From a bacterium (GTDB lineage: Bacteria > Myxococcota_A > Bradymonadia > REDH01): a stretch of DNA of 53,536 nucleotides. The translations under genes and the position numbers were made by a program. The notes under the pieces were generated by a model, which was not told the origin of the DNA, made no database searches, and was given only the letters and a program-made list of their open reading frames with translations. Shown here piece by piece: positions 16,405-24,629 of this stretch. Position 1 is the first letter of the stretch, and each line of letters opens with the position of its first letter. The stretch covers positions 1 to 53,536 of the forward strand of contig JAUICO010000020.1 in assembly GCA_030427825.1 (NCBI GenBank), written 5' to 3'.

Positions 16405-16872
16405 ATGCCTGTCATGACAAAGAAGCCGCCGGGATTGAACGCGCCGTGGTCAAAGCCGATTGTCAATGTGATGTCGAAGCTGAACACCTGGGTGTATCGC
16501 CGCACCGGCGGAAAGCTGGGCTCCACTTTTCCTCTGCACGACGCGCCGGTGCTGCTGTTGACCACCGTGGGGCGAAAGAGCGGCAAAGAGCGCACAGCGC
16601 CGCTGCTCTATCTTGAGAAGAACGGCGACGTGATCGTCGTGGCATCGTGTGGCGGCATGGACAAGACGCCGCTCTGGTACCTGAACCTATCGAAGACGCC
16701 GGAAGTGCGCGTTCAGATCGGCGACCGTATTGAAGAGCGCCTGGCGCGCGTCGCAGATGATGCCGAGAAGAAAGCGCTGTGGCCGGAGCTGCTGGAGATG
16801 TATCCGGAGTTCGAGAGCTACCAGTCGTGGACGGAGCGGAACATCCCGGTTGTGGTTCTACAGCCGCGTTGA
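16405..16872 (+). CDS. Deazaflavin-dependent nitroreductase family protein (DDN-like)
   Basis: The 155-residue protein has a split-barrel flavin-type fold: VLLLTTVGRKSGKERTAPLLYLEKNGDVIVVASCGGMDKTPLWYLNLSKTPEVRVQIGDR, ending in a Glu/Tyr-rich helix and NIPVVVLQPR. This is the pattern of the family of mycobacterial Ddn, most members of which bind coenzyme F420. ATG 16405 has GAGGA 6 nt upstream. If the assignment holds, the organism would make F420, which cannot be checked here. Membership is clear; the substrate is unknown. Confidence 0.85.
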   Translation: MPVMTKKPPGLNAPWSKPIVNVMSKLNTWVYRRTGGKLGSTFPLHDAPVLLLTTVGRKSGKERTAPLLYLEKNGDVIVVASCGGMDKTPLWYLNLSKTPEVRVQIGDRIEERLARVADDAEKKALWPELLEMYPEFESYQSWTERNIPVVVLQPR

Positions 16873-16898
16873 CCTCGGCGCGCTGACCTCGGCGCGCT
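16871..16898. repeat. 14-bp tandem duplication at the end of the nitroreductase gene
   Basis: GACCTCGGCGCGCT occurs twice head to tail (16871-16884, 16885-16898), followed by a partial third start GACCGG. The first copy begins inside the stop codon. It lies in a convergent intergenic gap and contains no T-tract hairpin. Confidence 0.7.
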
Positions 16899-16966
16899 GA
16901 CCGGCCGCGTCGACGCCGGCAAACTGCGACGACCGCGCTACGACGACTACACCGCGACGGCGGCGC

Positions 16967-17380
16967 TCAGTCCATCGGGCCCGCGCCTTTGGAAACGCTG
17001 AAGCGACCAGCGCCCAGCAGGGCGATCGCGAGCGCACCCAGGATGTAGAACGCCTGAAGCTCGATCTTCCATTCGCCGTGGTCGCCAGTGCGGAAGATGT
17101 CCCCGGGATGTGCCAGCAGCACGGCCACCACCATGTTGAAGGCGAAGACCAGCGCCGCGGGACGCGTGTACTTGCCGACGAGGATGAAGAGCGGCGCGAT
17201 GACTTCGCCGACGATCACTCCCCACGCCACAAACTTCGGCAGCCCTTTGCTTTGCACCAGGCCTTCGATCCCGCCGATCCCGTGTAGTAGCTTGTCCAAC
17301 CCGTGAAAGAGCATCAAACCCGCGACCGCGACGCGGAGCAGCAGCTTGCCGAGATCGGCCTGCTTCCGTTGGTCAGACAT
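16967..17380 (-). CDS. DoxX family membrane protein
   Basis: The 137-residue protein has four hydrophobic segments and the DoxX signature: LLLRVAVAGLMLFHGLDKLLHGIGGIEGLVQSKGLP, then EVIAPLFILVGKYTRPAALVFAFNMVVAVLLAHPGDIF and ELQAFYILGALAIALLGAGRFSV. ATG 17380 is preceded by GGGGAAAGGA; an upstream in-frame ATG at 17404 would overlap the divergent gene. It sits in the inner membrane; some relatives take part in quinone or thiol redox processes, but its role is not known. Only 22 bp separate it from the divergent MazG-like gene. Confidence 0.88.
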   Translation of the reverse strand: MSDQRKQADLGKLLLRVAVAGLMLFHGLDKLLHGIGGIEGLVQSKGLPKFVAWGVIVGEVIAPLFILVGKYTRPAALVFAFNMVVAVLLAHPGDIFRTGDHGEWKIELQAFYILGALAIALLGAGRFSVSKGAGPMD

Positions 17381-17402
17381 TCCTTTCCCCTGTGAGGTGT
17401 TC

Positions 17403-17729
17403 ATGAACTTCGACGACTACCAGGCAGCAGCACGCAGCGTCGCGGTCTACCCGAATATCGGCAATAATCTGGTCTATCCGGTTCTCGGCCTGAACGGCGA
17501 GGCCGGTGAAGTGGCAGAGAAACTTAAGAAAGCGATTCGCGATCGCAACGGAGACATTGAGCCCGTCCGTGATGACCTGATCAAAGAGCTCGGCGATGTA
17601 CTCTGGTACGTCGCCAGCTGCTGTTCCGAGCTCGGCGTGCCGATGGGCGAGGTCGCCAATCGAAACATCGAGAAGCTGGTCGACCGCGCGAATCGCAACC
17701 GCATCAGCGGGAGCGGCGACAACCGTTAA
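17403..17729 (+). CDS. MazG-like nucleotide pyrophosphohydrolase
   Basis: The 108-residue all-alpha protein has the MazG metal-binding pattern: GLNGEAGEVAEKLKKAIRD (the E-x3-E helix) and, about 25 residues later, KELGDVLWYVASCC (the E-x2-D helix). It would hydrolyse nucleoside triphosphates to monophosphates and pyrophosphate, as a house-cleaning enzyme for unwanted nucleotides. Single-domain length matches the short MazG-like family rather than two-domain E. coli MazG. ATG 17403 has GAGGTG upstream. Confidence 0.88.
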   Translation: MNFDDYQAAARSVAVYPNIGNNLVYPVLGLNGEAGEVAEKLKKAIRDRNGDIEPVRDDLIKELGDVLWYVASCCSELGVPMGEVANRNIEKLVDRANRNRISGSGDNR

Positions 17730-17749
17730 GCAAGCTCTTATATAAGCAC

Positions 17750-19186
17750 TTATGGTTGCAACGCTTCCGGATCCGGCGCTTCCGGATTCGCCGCTTCGTC
17801 GAACACCTGTCCCTGCGGCTGGACCGGGCCGTCACTACCCGGCAACGCCTCGTCTGCGTGGCTGCGGTCCGGGCCGTAGACGACCAGCGCAATGCCGCCG
17901 GCTACAAGCGTGAAGAGCAGTAGCAGCGAGACGAGCAGGCGGCGTCGATGGGCGCCGAACTCAAAGTCATCGGCGCCGCGCAGACTGTCGTCGTACCCGA
18001 ACGCGGCAGCCTCGATCGAATCATGCTGTAGATCTCGGGTGAAACGCTGCGGGACAACCGGGGCGGCCGGGATTCCTTCCGTCTCGTCCGGCGAGCTCGG
18101 CAGCTCAACCCCCGCCGTGGTCTGCGTGGAACTCAGCACGGTCTCGAATGCGCTGTCGGTCGAGACAGGCAGGTCGAAGGCCGCGCGATCAACGATCGAA
18201 AGATCCAGTGGTGTGAGATCCGCATCCCAATTCGCCGTCGCCGCGTCGAGGGCCGCGTGCATCTCTGCCGCCGTTTGAAATCGGGTATCCGGGTCCTTGT
18301 CTACGGCGCGCGCGACCACCTCGAAGAGACCGCTCGACTCGACGGCTGCGCTCAGCGGCACCGGTTCATCGCGAAGATGCTCGGCGGAGACGATCATCGG
18401 GTGCGTGCCGTCGTAGGCTGTCTCGCCCTCCAGCATCTCAATCATCATGTGACCGAGCGCGTAGATGTCCGAGCGCAGTGACGGTGAGCCTCGCAGCAGC
18501 TCCGGTGCCGCGTAGTGCGGCGTACACAGGACGACGCCCTCGTCAGTCCAGTCGCTCTCGGCGGGGCCATGCTGCGTCGGCTCCAGCACTTTGGCGATGC
18601 CGAAGTCTCCGACCTTCAGCGCAGGGTGCTTGCCCGCCTCAGAGGGCACGAGAAATACGTTCGCCGGTTTGAGGTCGCGGTGCACCACGCCCTTTGCGTG
18701 CGCGGCCTCCAGGGCCTGCAGAATCTCGCGTGAAATCCGCGCAACGTAGCCGGGGTTCAGCCTGCCGTAGACGTCGATGACGTCCGAAAGCAGCGGTCCC
18801 GAGACATACTCCATCACAAGATACGGCAGACCGGATTCGGTCTCGCCGAAGTCGCGGACGCCGACCACGTTCGGATTCTTGAGAGCCGCGACCGTCTCAG
18901 CCTCGTGAAGGAAGCGCGCCACCGCGCGTTGGTCGTGGGCCCGCTCCCGCTTGAGCACCTTCACAGCGACCTGCAGCGTTCGAATTCGCTCGTGCTGCGC
19001 GAGGTAGACGAGGGCGAAACCGCCCTCTCCCAGCTTCCGAAGGATTCGATAGGTGCCGCCGACGATCGGACCAATCCCCAGGCTGCGTGCCTCATCGATC
19101 TGCTCAGGGATTTCTTCGGTCAATAGCATCAACACCCGTTGCGTGGCGGCAGACTCCGGTATCACATCGATGTGGCCGTTCGACAA
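17750..19186 (-). CDS. Hanks-type Ser/Thr protein kinase with C-terminal membrane anchor
   Basis: The kinase domain spans about residues 44-315 with all key residues: glycine loop LGEGGFALVY (52-61), Lys76 in VAVKVL, Glu95, HRDLKPAN (169-176), DFG (194-196) and APE (227-229). An acidic Ser/Thr-rich juxtamembrane region of about 100 residues follows, then a single membrane segment at 416-438 after RRR, and a 40-residue Pro/Asp-rich exterior tail without a known sensor domain. The listed TTG start at 19186 has only a weak ribosome site; ATG 19129 is an alternative that leaves the domain intact. Its targets are unknown; the outer-membrane-like gene upstream is separated by 80 bp. Confidence 0.93.
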   Translation of the reverse strand: MSNGHIDVIPESAATQRVLMLLTEEIPEQIDEARSLGIGPIVGGTYRILRKLGEGGFALVYLAQHERIRTLQVAVKVLKRERAHDQRAVARFLHEAETVAALKNPNVVGVRDFGETESGLPYLVMEYVSGPLLSDVIDVYGRLNPGYVARISREILQALEAAHAKGVVHRDLKPANVFLVPSEAGKHPALKVGDFGIAKVLEPTQHGPAESDWTDEGVVLCTPHYAAPELLRGSPSLRSDIYALGHMMIEMLEGETAYDGTHPMIVSAEHLRDEPVPLSAAVESSGLFEVVARAVDKDPDTRFQTAAEMHAALDAATANWDADLTPLDLSIVDRAAFDLPVSTDSAFETVLSSTQTTAGVELPSSPDETEGIPAAPVVPQRFTRDLQHDSIEAAAFGYDDSLRGADDFEFGAHRRRLLVSLLLLFTLVAGGIALVVYGPDRSHADEALPGSDGPVQPQGQVFDEAANPEAPDPEALQP

Positions 19187-19266
19187 ATTCGCCGCGGCCT
19201 TTGGTTGACGCTCACCGTCGCGGGTTTGCGTCGCCGGACAGCGACCATGGTGGATTCCGCCGCAGG

Positions 19267-20178
19267 CTAGTTCAGGGCTCCGAACAACAAGATATAGAGC
19301 GGGACTGCGGCGAAGGCGATGATCGCGCGCGGTGAAGACTGCATGGTGACTCCGAGATAGCCGGAGTGTTCCACCCAGGCGTTGGAGTAGTCACCGAGAT
19401 AGCCGAGCACGAAGCCGACGCGCTCCCAGGGGCGGATCGCGATGCCGATGTCCGGACCCCACGCGAATCGGGTCTCGTCGGCGCAGAGGTCGAAGTTCGT
19501 CGTTCCGTAGGCACAGATGCTGAAGTCTGAGACCCCCAGGTGTGCCGTAGCGAAGGCAGACAGGCCCAGACGGTTCTCGCCGGGCAGCTCCAGGTTGAGG
19601 CCGCCGCGCACGCGCGCAAACCAGGCAACCCAGTTGCCGCCATTGCCAAGCAGGCCGGTGAGGTTGGTCCCGAAGCCCAGCCCGTACGCGGCGCCGACGG
19701 TCCACCACTTTCGGTGGTATCGCAGCCCGAACGAGAGGCTGGTGACCTGCACAGATACCTGTTGGACACCGTTGAATTCATCCGCGAGCTCAAGGCGCCG
19801 GGATCCGAAGTGCATGGTGGTTACCATCTGCATGTCATCGCGCCAGCGTCGGTTTCGCTCCGGTGTTGCGCGGCTCAGATAGCCCATGCCACCGCCGCCA
19901 CCACGTATCTCGGGTTTCGGCCCCAGCGTGGGATCCGGCGGCGTGAAGTAGGCCGGCGTACACACCGGCTTCGGGCACTTGTCGGTGTACCCGCCGGTTT
20001 GCCCTTCGGTGTACCCGGTCGTTGTCGTGTCGGGCTCAAGGTACGCCTCGTCCGCCTGTCCGATCCCGTGCGCGGTCCCTGCGAGGACCAGCAGCGCGGT
20101 CATCGCCGCAGCCAGGCCCACCGCTGTCTGAGCGATCACACGAGCGCGTCGTGGGTTTCTGGGGTGGTGCGGCAGCAA
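19267..20178 (-). CDS. Exported, outer-membrane beta-barrel-like protein, unknown function
   Basis: The TTG at 20178 is selected because AGGAGGG lies 7 nt upstream, one of the best ribosome sites in the window. The 303-residue product starts with an Arg-rich n-region and a hydrophobic core ending in TAHG (signal peptidase I-like), then a low-complexity Thr/Gly/Pro region. The C-terminal 200 residues alternate polar and aromatic/hydrophobic residues in strand-like blocks (SLSFGLRYHRKWWTVGAAYGLGFG, RVRGGLNLELPGENRLGLSAF, FVLGYLGDY), as in an eight-strand outer membrane barrel. No specific family was recognised. Confidence 0.75.
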   Translation of the reverse strand: MLPHHPRNPRRARVIAQTAVGLAAAMTALLVLAGTAHGIGQADEAYLEPDTTTTGYTEGQTGGYTDKCPKPVCTPAYFTPPDPTLGPKPEIRGGGGGMGYLSRATPERNRRWRDDMQMVTTMHFGSRRLELADEFNGVQQVSVQVTSLSFGLRYHRKWWTVGAAYGLGFGTNLTGLLGNGGNWVAWFARVRGGLNLELPGENRLGLSAFATAHLGVSDFSICAYGTTNFDLCADETRFAWGPDIGIAIRPWERVGFVLGYLGDYSNAWVEHSGYLGVTMQSSPRAIIAFAAVPLYILLFGALN

Positions 20179-20513
20179 GCGTTAGCCCTCCTGCGAATTC
20201 GAGAAATGACTTCAGCGACTGCCCGGCTTCAAGTCAAGCAGGCGAGGTTGGCGCATATCGGCAGGATCATGCCGGAAATTCGACCACAGCGCTTCGAAGC
20301 GCTATCTCCGACGGTGCAGACAGGCCGCCTGTTTGCATTCGAGCTGCGCGTCGCGCGGCGCCGTCTCGCAGCGTAGGCATGAAGACTCGGAGCGATTGCC
20401 GAGGAGCTTGCGGTCCGCTGAGAGACGGGCCCGTGACGATTCGCAGTTCACGTGACCCCACCCAGTGTTCTCAGAGGCTCGGACCTGATGTCCGCGGCCG
20501 GAAGTTGTTATTC
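20179..20513. other. Divergent intergenic region with a perfect 16-bp palindrome
   Basis: This 335-bp gap lies between the barrel-like gene and the caspase-like gene. It contains AGCGCTTCGAAGCGCT at 20288-20303, a perfect inverted repeat without spacer. No clear sigma70 elements were found and no reading frame in it looks coding; a plus-strand frame is open throughout but has no ribosome site or recognisable content. Confidence 0.5.
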
Positions 20514-22025
20514 ATGCCGCTGTTCCGAATCATACCGTCAACCCGACGCCTCTCGTTCATCTCATTTCTGCTCGCGACAGGCTGCGTCGGATGCACCGAC
20601 TCGCCTGCGAGCAACGAGCGCTCTGTGCCGGCAACGGTGGCAACGCCTCAGATAACAGCCCAGGCACCGGTCGGTGAGACTCCGACGCCACTGTGGCTCG
20701 TAATCGGGGGCGGTCCCTACCCGCGCTCGAACGAGATCTCGATCGAGCAGGATGTGCAGCTCGCCGCCGAGGTCTTCGCGGCTTCCTCTGCCGACGGGCG
20801 CGTTCTGTTTGCGGGCGGCTCCGGTTCTGACGGCGTTCAGGTCCGCAATCTCAGCCAACCGAGAGATTCTCTGCTGGAACAGCTCGGGAAACTGTTCCGT
20901 CCGCGCAGGGGACGCGACGCGCAGTACGATCGGGTGCAGCATGAGGGTGCCTCGGCCGCGACCCGTGATGACGTCGTCGCCTCGCTTGAGGAGCTTTCCG
21001 GCGACGCCGAAGGGCCCGCGCTTGTGTACATCGCCGGGCACGGTTCCGGCGGCCGGGAGCGGCCGGACAGTACCGTTCACACCTGGGGCGGCGGCTCTGT
21101 CAGCGCGCATGATGTTGCTCGCATTCTCGATGAGTATGCGACCGATGAGATCCGTATCATCGCCACCACCTGCTACGCGGGAGGGTTCGCGGACATCCTG
21201 TTTCGCGGCGCCGACGCCCGGCGTGGCCCGGCCTCGGAGATACGCTGTGGATTCTTCGCATCCGAGTGGGATGAGAAGGCGAGCGGCTGCGATCCAAGCC
21301 CGGATCGGCGCGACCAGAATGGATACGGCGTTCACTTCCTGAACGCGCTTCGCGGCCTCGACAACAATGAAGAGCCCCTCGACGAAGCGCTGATTGACCT
21401 GAATAACGACGGGCGCATCTCTCTGCTTGAGGCGCACACCCGTGCCCGCGTCGCCGCGCGGGGGATGGGTACGCCGACCACGACCTCCGAGCGATGGCTG
21501 CGGCACGTTGCGCCCGACGGTCTGCGGAGCGAGCCGGTAGATCTGCATGAGGAGCGTGCCCTGATCCGCGCGCTGGAACAGGACCAGCGAGTCGCCGGTG
21601 AAGAGCAGCTTGCGCAGCGCATCGCCGCCCTGGACCGCGAGATTGAGCAACACACGCAGAGCCTCGATGAAGCCTACGAGCGCGAGGACTATGCCCGAAC
21701 GATGGCCGTGGGTGAGCTGCTGGCTCGATGGCCCGTGGCCGACGATCCCTGGCACCCGGACTATGAGACCATGATGGCCACACAGGCTGACGAGCTGCGC
21801 GAATGGTTTGAGAGTTCGCAGCGATTTTCCGACTTCGAGCGGGCCCGTGCGTACTCGAGTCACCAGCGCGCGCGTCAGGCGAGCGCGCTGGTTCGCATCG
21901 CTCCCCTGCGGCGTCTCGCGCGGGCCAAAGAGACGATCGCGCTCGCCGAACGGCTGCACGCCAGAGGCGGGTCGGATTGGGAGCGGTATACGCAGCTGCT
22001 GGCCTGCGAGCGGAGCGCACTGTAG
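20514..22025 (+). CDS. Caspase-fold peptidase-like lipoprotein with EF-hand
   Basis: The 503-residue protein begins with an Arg-containing n-region, a hydrophobic core and LLATGCVGC, a lipobox-like end. The domain at about 58-290 has a caspase/legumain-clan arrangement: strand LWLVIGGG, then VYIAGHGSGG (His176), then EIRIIATTCYAGGFAD (Cys220), with GFFASEWDEKASGC and a GYGVHFLNALRG helix after it. DLNNDGRISLLE at 295-306 is a perfect EF-hand loop, so calcium may control it. The last 170 residues are charged helices with coiled-coil character. Target unknown. A frame extension upstream to 20022 overlaps the divergent gene and was rejected. Confidence 0.8.
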   Translation: MPLFRIIPSTRRLSFISFLLATGCVGCTDSPASNERSVPATVATPQITAQAPVGETPTPLWLVIGGGPYPRSNEISIEQDVQLAAEVFAASSADGRVLFAGGSGSDGVQVRNLSQPRDSLLEQLGKLFRPRRGRDAQYDRVQHEGASAATRDDVVASLEELSGDAEGPALVYIAGHGSGGRERPDSTVHTWGGGSVSAHDVARILDEYATDEIRIIATTCYAGGFADILFRGADARRGPASEIRCGFFASEWDEKASGCDPSPDRRDQNGYGVHFLNALRGLDNNEEPLDEALIDLNNDGRISLLEAHTRARVAARGMGTPTTTSERWLRHVAPDGLRSEPVDLHEERALIRALEQDQRVAGEEQLAQRIAALDREIEQHTQSLDEAYEREDYARTMAVGELLARWPVADDPWHPDYETMMATQADELREWFESSQRFSDFERARAYSSHQRARQASALVRIAPLRRLARAKETIALAERLHARGGSDWERYTQLLACERSAL

Positions 22026-22075
22026 GACGCCCGCCGCCCGACTTCGGCACCGCGGACAGCAGCTTCGACGCTATC

Positions 22076-22120
22076 GGCACCGTGGCGAACCGCACCGTAG
22101 CGAACAGCACCGTAGCTACG
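22076..22120. repeat. Three imperfect 15-bp tandem units
   Basis: GGCACCGTGGCGAAC, CGCACCGTAGCGAAC and AGCACCGTAGCTACG follow each other at 22076-22120, running over the stop codon of the minus-strand metalloprotease-like gene (TAG at 22118-22116). The core CCGTAGCGAA equals the reverse complement of the core of the 15-bp repeats at 35853-35882. Confidence 0.7.
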
Positions 22121-23696
22121 GGCGCAGCGCCTCGAAGCGCGTGACGTTGTCCGAGAGCCGCCCATCCATCGCCTGCCGCGTACTCGGAAACTCGACGATC
22201 GGGATGCCCTGATGGAGCAGCACTTCGGAAGACGCGAACTCTGTGGCGACCATGCCCTCGCCGATCAGTGAACCAACAACGCGTGGCGTGCGGTCGTCCC
22301 ACACGAAGACCACACCGTTCGCCGGCACGGTCGCCGCCACGTGACAGGGTGACTGACGACAGGTCACGGTGGACGTCTGCGCAGACGCTCCTTCGATACG
22401 CTGCACAGTGAAGTCGATGGGGCCCGGTGGATCGTCTCGGCGCCAGTTTACCTGAATCCCCCCGCCGGTCGAAAGGAGTGAGATGCTGCGGGGAATCGCG
22501 GGCTTGTGTGCACATGCCGCGTCCGCGCGCCATGGATACCGCCGGACCTGCGCCCCCTCGGTGGCGACCTCTCGTGTGTGTTGCGAGCACCCGATCGCAC
22601 TCAGCCAGTCCGCGAGATCGACGCCCGGAATCCCCACGTCGCGACGGTGTAGCGCCGGCAGTCCGTCCAGAAGTGCTGCGAAGTGTGTTTCGATGGGAAT
22701 CTGCTGATCGTCATCGTCCGGCGGGTCCAGGAGGTCCCACATCAACCCGGCTACGAGGTACTCGCTAACCTCTCCGGTCAGCAGGCCATCGGCGGTTCCC
22801 CAGTAGTCGGGGTCTGAGTCGTGCTCGATATCGAAATGCCGAACCCACCCCAGGCGGTAGTCCGTGTACTCCGCCGAGTTTCTCACCATCGCCGAAAAGA
22901 ATGTCGCGGCCCCCTCGCCGAAGGCCAGCAGCGGATCCAACCGTTCGCCGTTGTGACGACCGCCGGGGTTTGAATCCCGGCTCATTGTGTCGAAGAAGAA
23001 GTGGCCGAACTCGTGCAGGATGATGTCGTCGTCGAACTCGTCCGGATCTTCGTAGCCTCCGCCCAGATCGATGTTGTTCTCGCGGTAACATGATCCGCAC
23101 GGGAAAGACCGCCCCGGGGACCAGGTGAAGGTAAGCTGCGGCGGCCGGCGCTCCGTGTGGGCGGCGATCAGCGCCGCCGCATCCCAGACCGTATCGACTA
23201 CGTTAAGCGCACCGGCCATCGGCGACGCTGCACCGGCGTGAAGCTCGACGAAATCTTCGTCGGCCGAAACCACCCGGCTGCGAAGCGAATATAACGCCTG
23301 GCGCCGCTCGTTCGCGACAACCCCGACGCTGAAGCCAAAGTCTGCGAGCACCGCCATGGCGCGGACCACGTATTCTCCCCCGTTGGCAGGCCTCTGAAAC
23401 ACGAAGGCCCCCTCCGCATCGGTCACGGCCTCGTCAGCCACGGCGCCGGTGTGGTCGATCAGAAACACGGCGACGCCCCGCGCCGGACGGGACACGATCT
23501 CACCCGTGTAGCCGCTACGGGTGTATGGCCGATCATCTCGGGTCAGGCGCCCGCGAAGGGGGTTCGTGAGCGCCTCGCCGGCGGCGCCGGCCTCGTCGAC
23601 GGCAACACCACCCTCACTGCTCCCGCATGCCACCGGCATGATCACCAGGCAGGACGTGGCGAGCAGGGCACAAAGCCCCCATCGCAGCTGCTTCAT
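22116..23696 (-). CDS. HExxH metalloprotease-like lipoprotein
   Basis: The 526-residue protein starts at ATG 23696 with a short basic n-region, hydrophobic core and PVACGSSEGG, read as a lipoprotein signal (Cys24). Residues 60-155 look like a carboxypeptidase-regulatory-type beta domain (GVAVFLIDHTGAVADEAVTDAEGAFVF). The catalytic-looking region has HEFGH at 228-232 and a downstream FGEGAATFFSA with Glu261, the gluzincin layout of two His and a distant Glu. A CGSC pair at 200-203 precedes it. The C-terminal 100 residues resemble a fibronectin type III-like domain. The frame is open upstream to a TTG at 23780 without a ribosome site. Likely an outer-surface zinc peptidase; substrate unknown. 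Confidence 0.8.
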   Translation of the reverse strand: MKQLRWGLCALLATSCLVIMPVACGSSEGGVAVDEAGAAGEALTNPLRGRLTRDDRPYTRSGYTGEIVSRPARGVAVFLIDHTGAVADEAVTDAEGAFVFQRPANGGEYVVRAMAVLADFGFSVGVVANERRQALYSLRSRVVSADEDFVELHAGAASPMAGALNVVDTVWDAAALIAAHTERRPPQLTFTWSPGRSFPCGSCYRENNIDLGGGYEDPDEFDDDIILHEFGHFFFDTMSRDSNPGGRHNGERLDPLLAFGEGAATFFSAMVRNSAEYTDYRLGWVRHFDIEHDSDPDYWGTADGLLTGEVSEYLVAGLMWDLLDPPDDDDQQIPIETHFAALLDGLPALHRRDVGIPGVDLADWLSAIGCSQHTREVATEGAQVRRYPWRADAACAHKPAIPRSISLLSTGGGIQVNWRRDDPPGPIDFTVQRIEGASAQTSTVTCRQSPCHVAATVPANGVVFVWDDRTPRVVGSLIGEGMVATEFASSEVLLHQGIPIVEFPSTRQAMDGRLSDNVTRFEALRP

Positions 23697-23730
23697 CGCA
23701 GCTGCCGCGCAGTTCGACTTACGGGCGCAT

Positions 23731-23961
23731 TCAGCAAGCCACGACCGGAACGCCTGCGGAATCCTGAGCGTCGCCGGCAACGATCCAGTCGCCGAAGCTC
23801 AGGGTCTCTTCGTTCTGGTGCCGCTGGGCCGCGACATAGCTCATGTAGAGACGAATTACGTCGTTGGAGACAAGCACCGGCTTCCCGGTCTCGCTTCGCA
23901 TCAAAGCAAAGTCGAAACCCTTCCAACCGGGTACATTTCCGAATTCCATTGCGTTGAACAT
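23731..23961 (-). CDS. Small protein of unknown function (76 aa)
   Basis: ATG 23961 is set by GGAGG 5 nt upstream. The product is a compact mixed-charge protein (opens MFNAMEFGNVPGWKGFDFAL) with no signal peptide or membrane segment and a tail rich in small residues. It lies 34 bp upstream of the metalloprotease-like gene on the same strand and may be co-transcribed with it. The open frame reaches 24060, but the ribosome site decides for the shorter form. Not recognised. Confidence 0.6.
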   Translation of the reverse strand: MFNAMEFGNVPGWKGFDFALMRSETGKPVLVSNDVIRLYMSYVAAQRHQNEETLSFGDWIVAGDAQDSAGVPVVAC

Positions 23962-24149
23962 GCGTCCTCCATGTACCTCTGGCGTTGTTCGCGCCGACGG
24001 TTGGGGCAGAGGCAACATATTCACAAACACAGCAAAGCCAAATTCCCTTCCCACGTGCATGTGGGCAGAGTCGGCAGCCGGCGGCCTTCAGCGTTTGTAC
24101 TTTATGGCCGAGGCGAGCTGCGAATGCAGCCCGATGCGACGCGTGCCGG

Positions 24150-24425
24150 TTACTTCGAGGGCACTACGCGATACACGCGGGTAAGTTCGCCGGGACCGTA
24201 ATCCGGGTCCGCAACTGAGAACTGACCCTTCGATTCTTCAATCTCGCTCACACCGAGCCACTGGTCACGAAGCCACTCAGTGAGAGCCTCCGCCGGGTCT
24301 TCAAACTCAGACCTGAAGTCTACATCGGCCCATTCGGTCGGGCCGTCGTCGCCGGCGGCAACAAGCGCAACCTGCGCCGTGTGCTGGTGGCCGTGGTAAA
24401 GATCGCCTTCTACCTGTTCTGACAC
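24150..24425 (-). CDS. Small acidic protein of unknown function (91 aa)
   Basis: The frame starts at GTG 24425 and gives a soluble, strongly acidic protein (many Glu/Asp, few Lys) ending in a TRVYRVVPSK strand. It contains a DPAEALTEWLRDQW helix and two short beta-like segments. No family was recognised. It lies 188 bp upstream of the other small gene on the same strand. Coding is supported by the regular third-position GC and the lack of a better frame here. Confidence 0.55.
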   Translation of the reverse strand: MSEQVEGDLYHGHQHTAQVALVAAGDDGPTEWADVDFRSEFEDPAEALTEWLRDQWLGVSEIEESKGQFSVADPDYGPGELTRVYRVVPSK

Positions 24426-24529
24426 TGTTCACCCGCGGAGTCGTGAGCCGGAATCCCGGCTGCTGAGGGGTCATCGTCTGCGGCGCCCTGATTTTGCGAT
24501 CATGATCCCAATGTCAAGCAGAGTAGTCC

Positions 24530-24545
24530 GCCACCCCACGGTGGC
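24530..24545 (+). other. Hairpin in the leader of the Sel1-metX-thrA operon
   Basis: GCCACC (24530-24535) and GGTGGC (24540-24545) form a 6-bp stem with a CCAC loop about 85 bp upstream of the first start codon. There is no T-run, and no known SAM riboswitch pattern was recognised around it. Confidence 0.35.
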
Positions 24546-24629
24546 CCGACATCGATATCGACGAATGGCGCCGCGATGCGTAGAGGCCTCGCCCACGAGG
24601 GCGCGCTATCCATAACGACGGCACAGACA

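Noticed and set aside
20562..21959. Minus-strand open frame of 465 codons
   Set aside because: It is antisense to the caspase-like gene, which has a signal peptide, dyad motifs and EF-hand in frame.
21157..22590. Minus-strand open frame of 477 codons
   Set aside because: Arg/Ala/Pro-rich shadow that crosses two genes with supported frames.
24426..24629. SAM or SAH riboswitch ahead of the metX operon
   Set aside because: Only a simple 6-bp hairpin is present; no conserved riboswitch core was recognised and the first gene is not metX.
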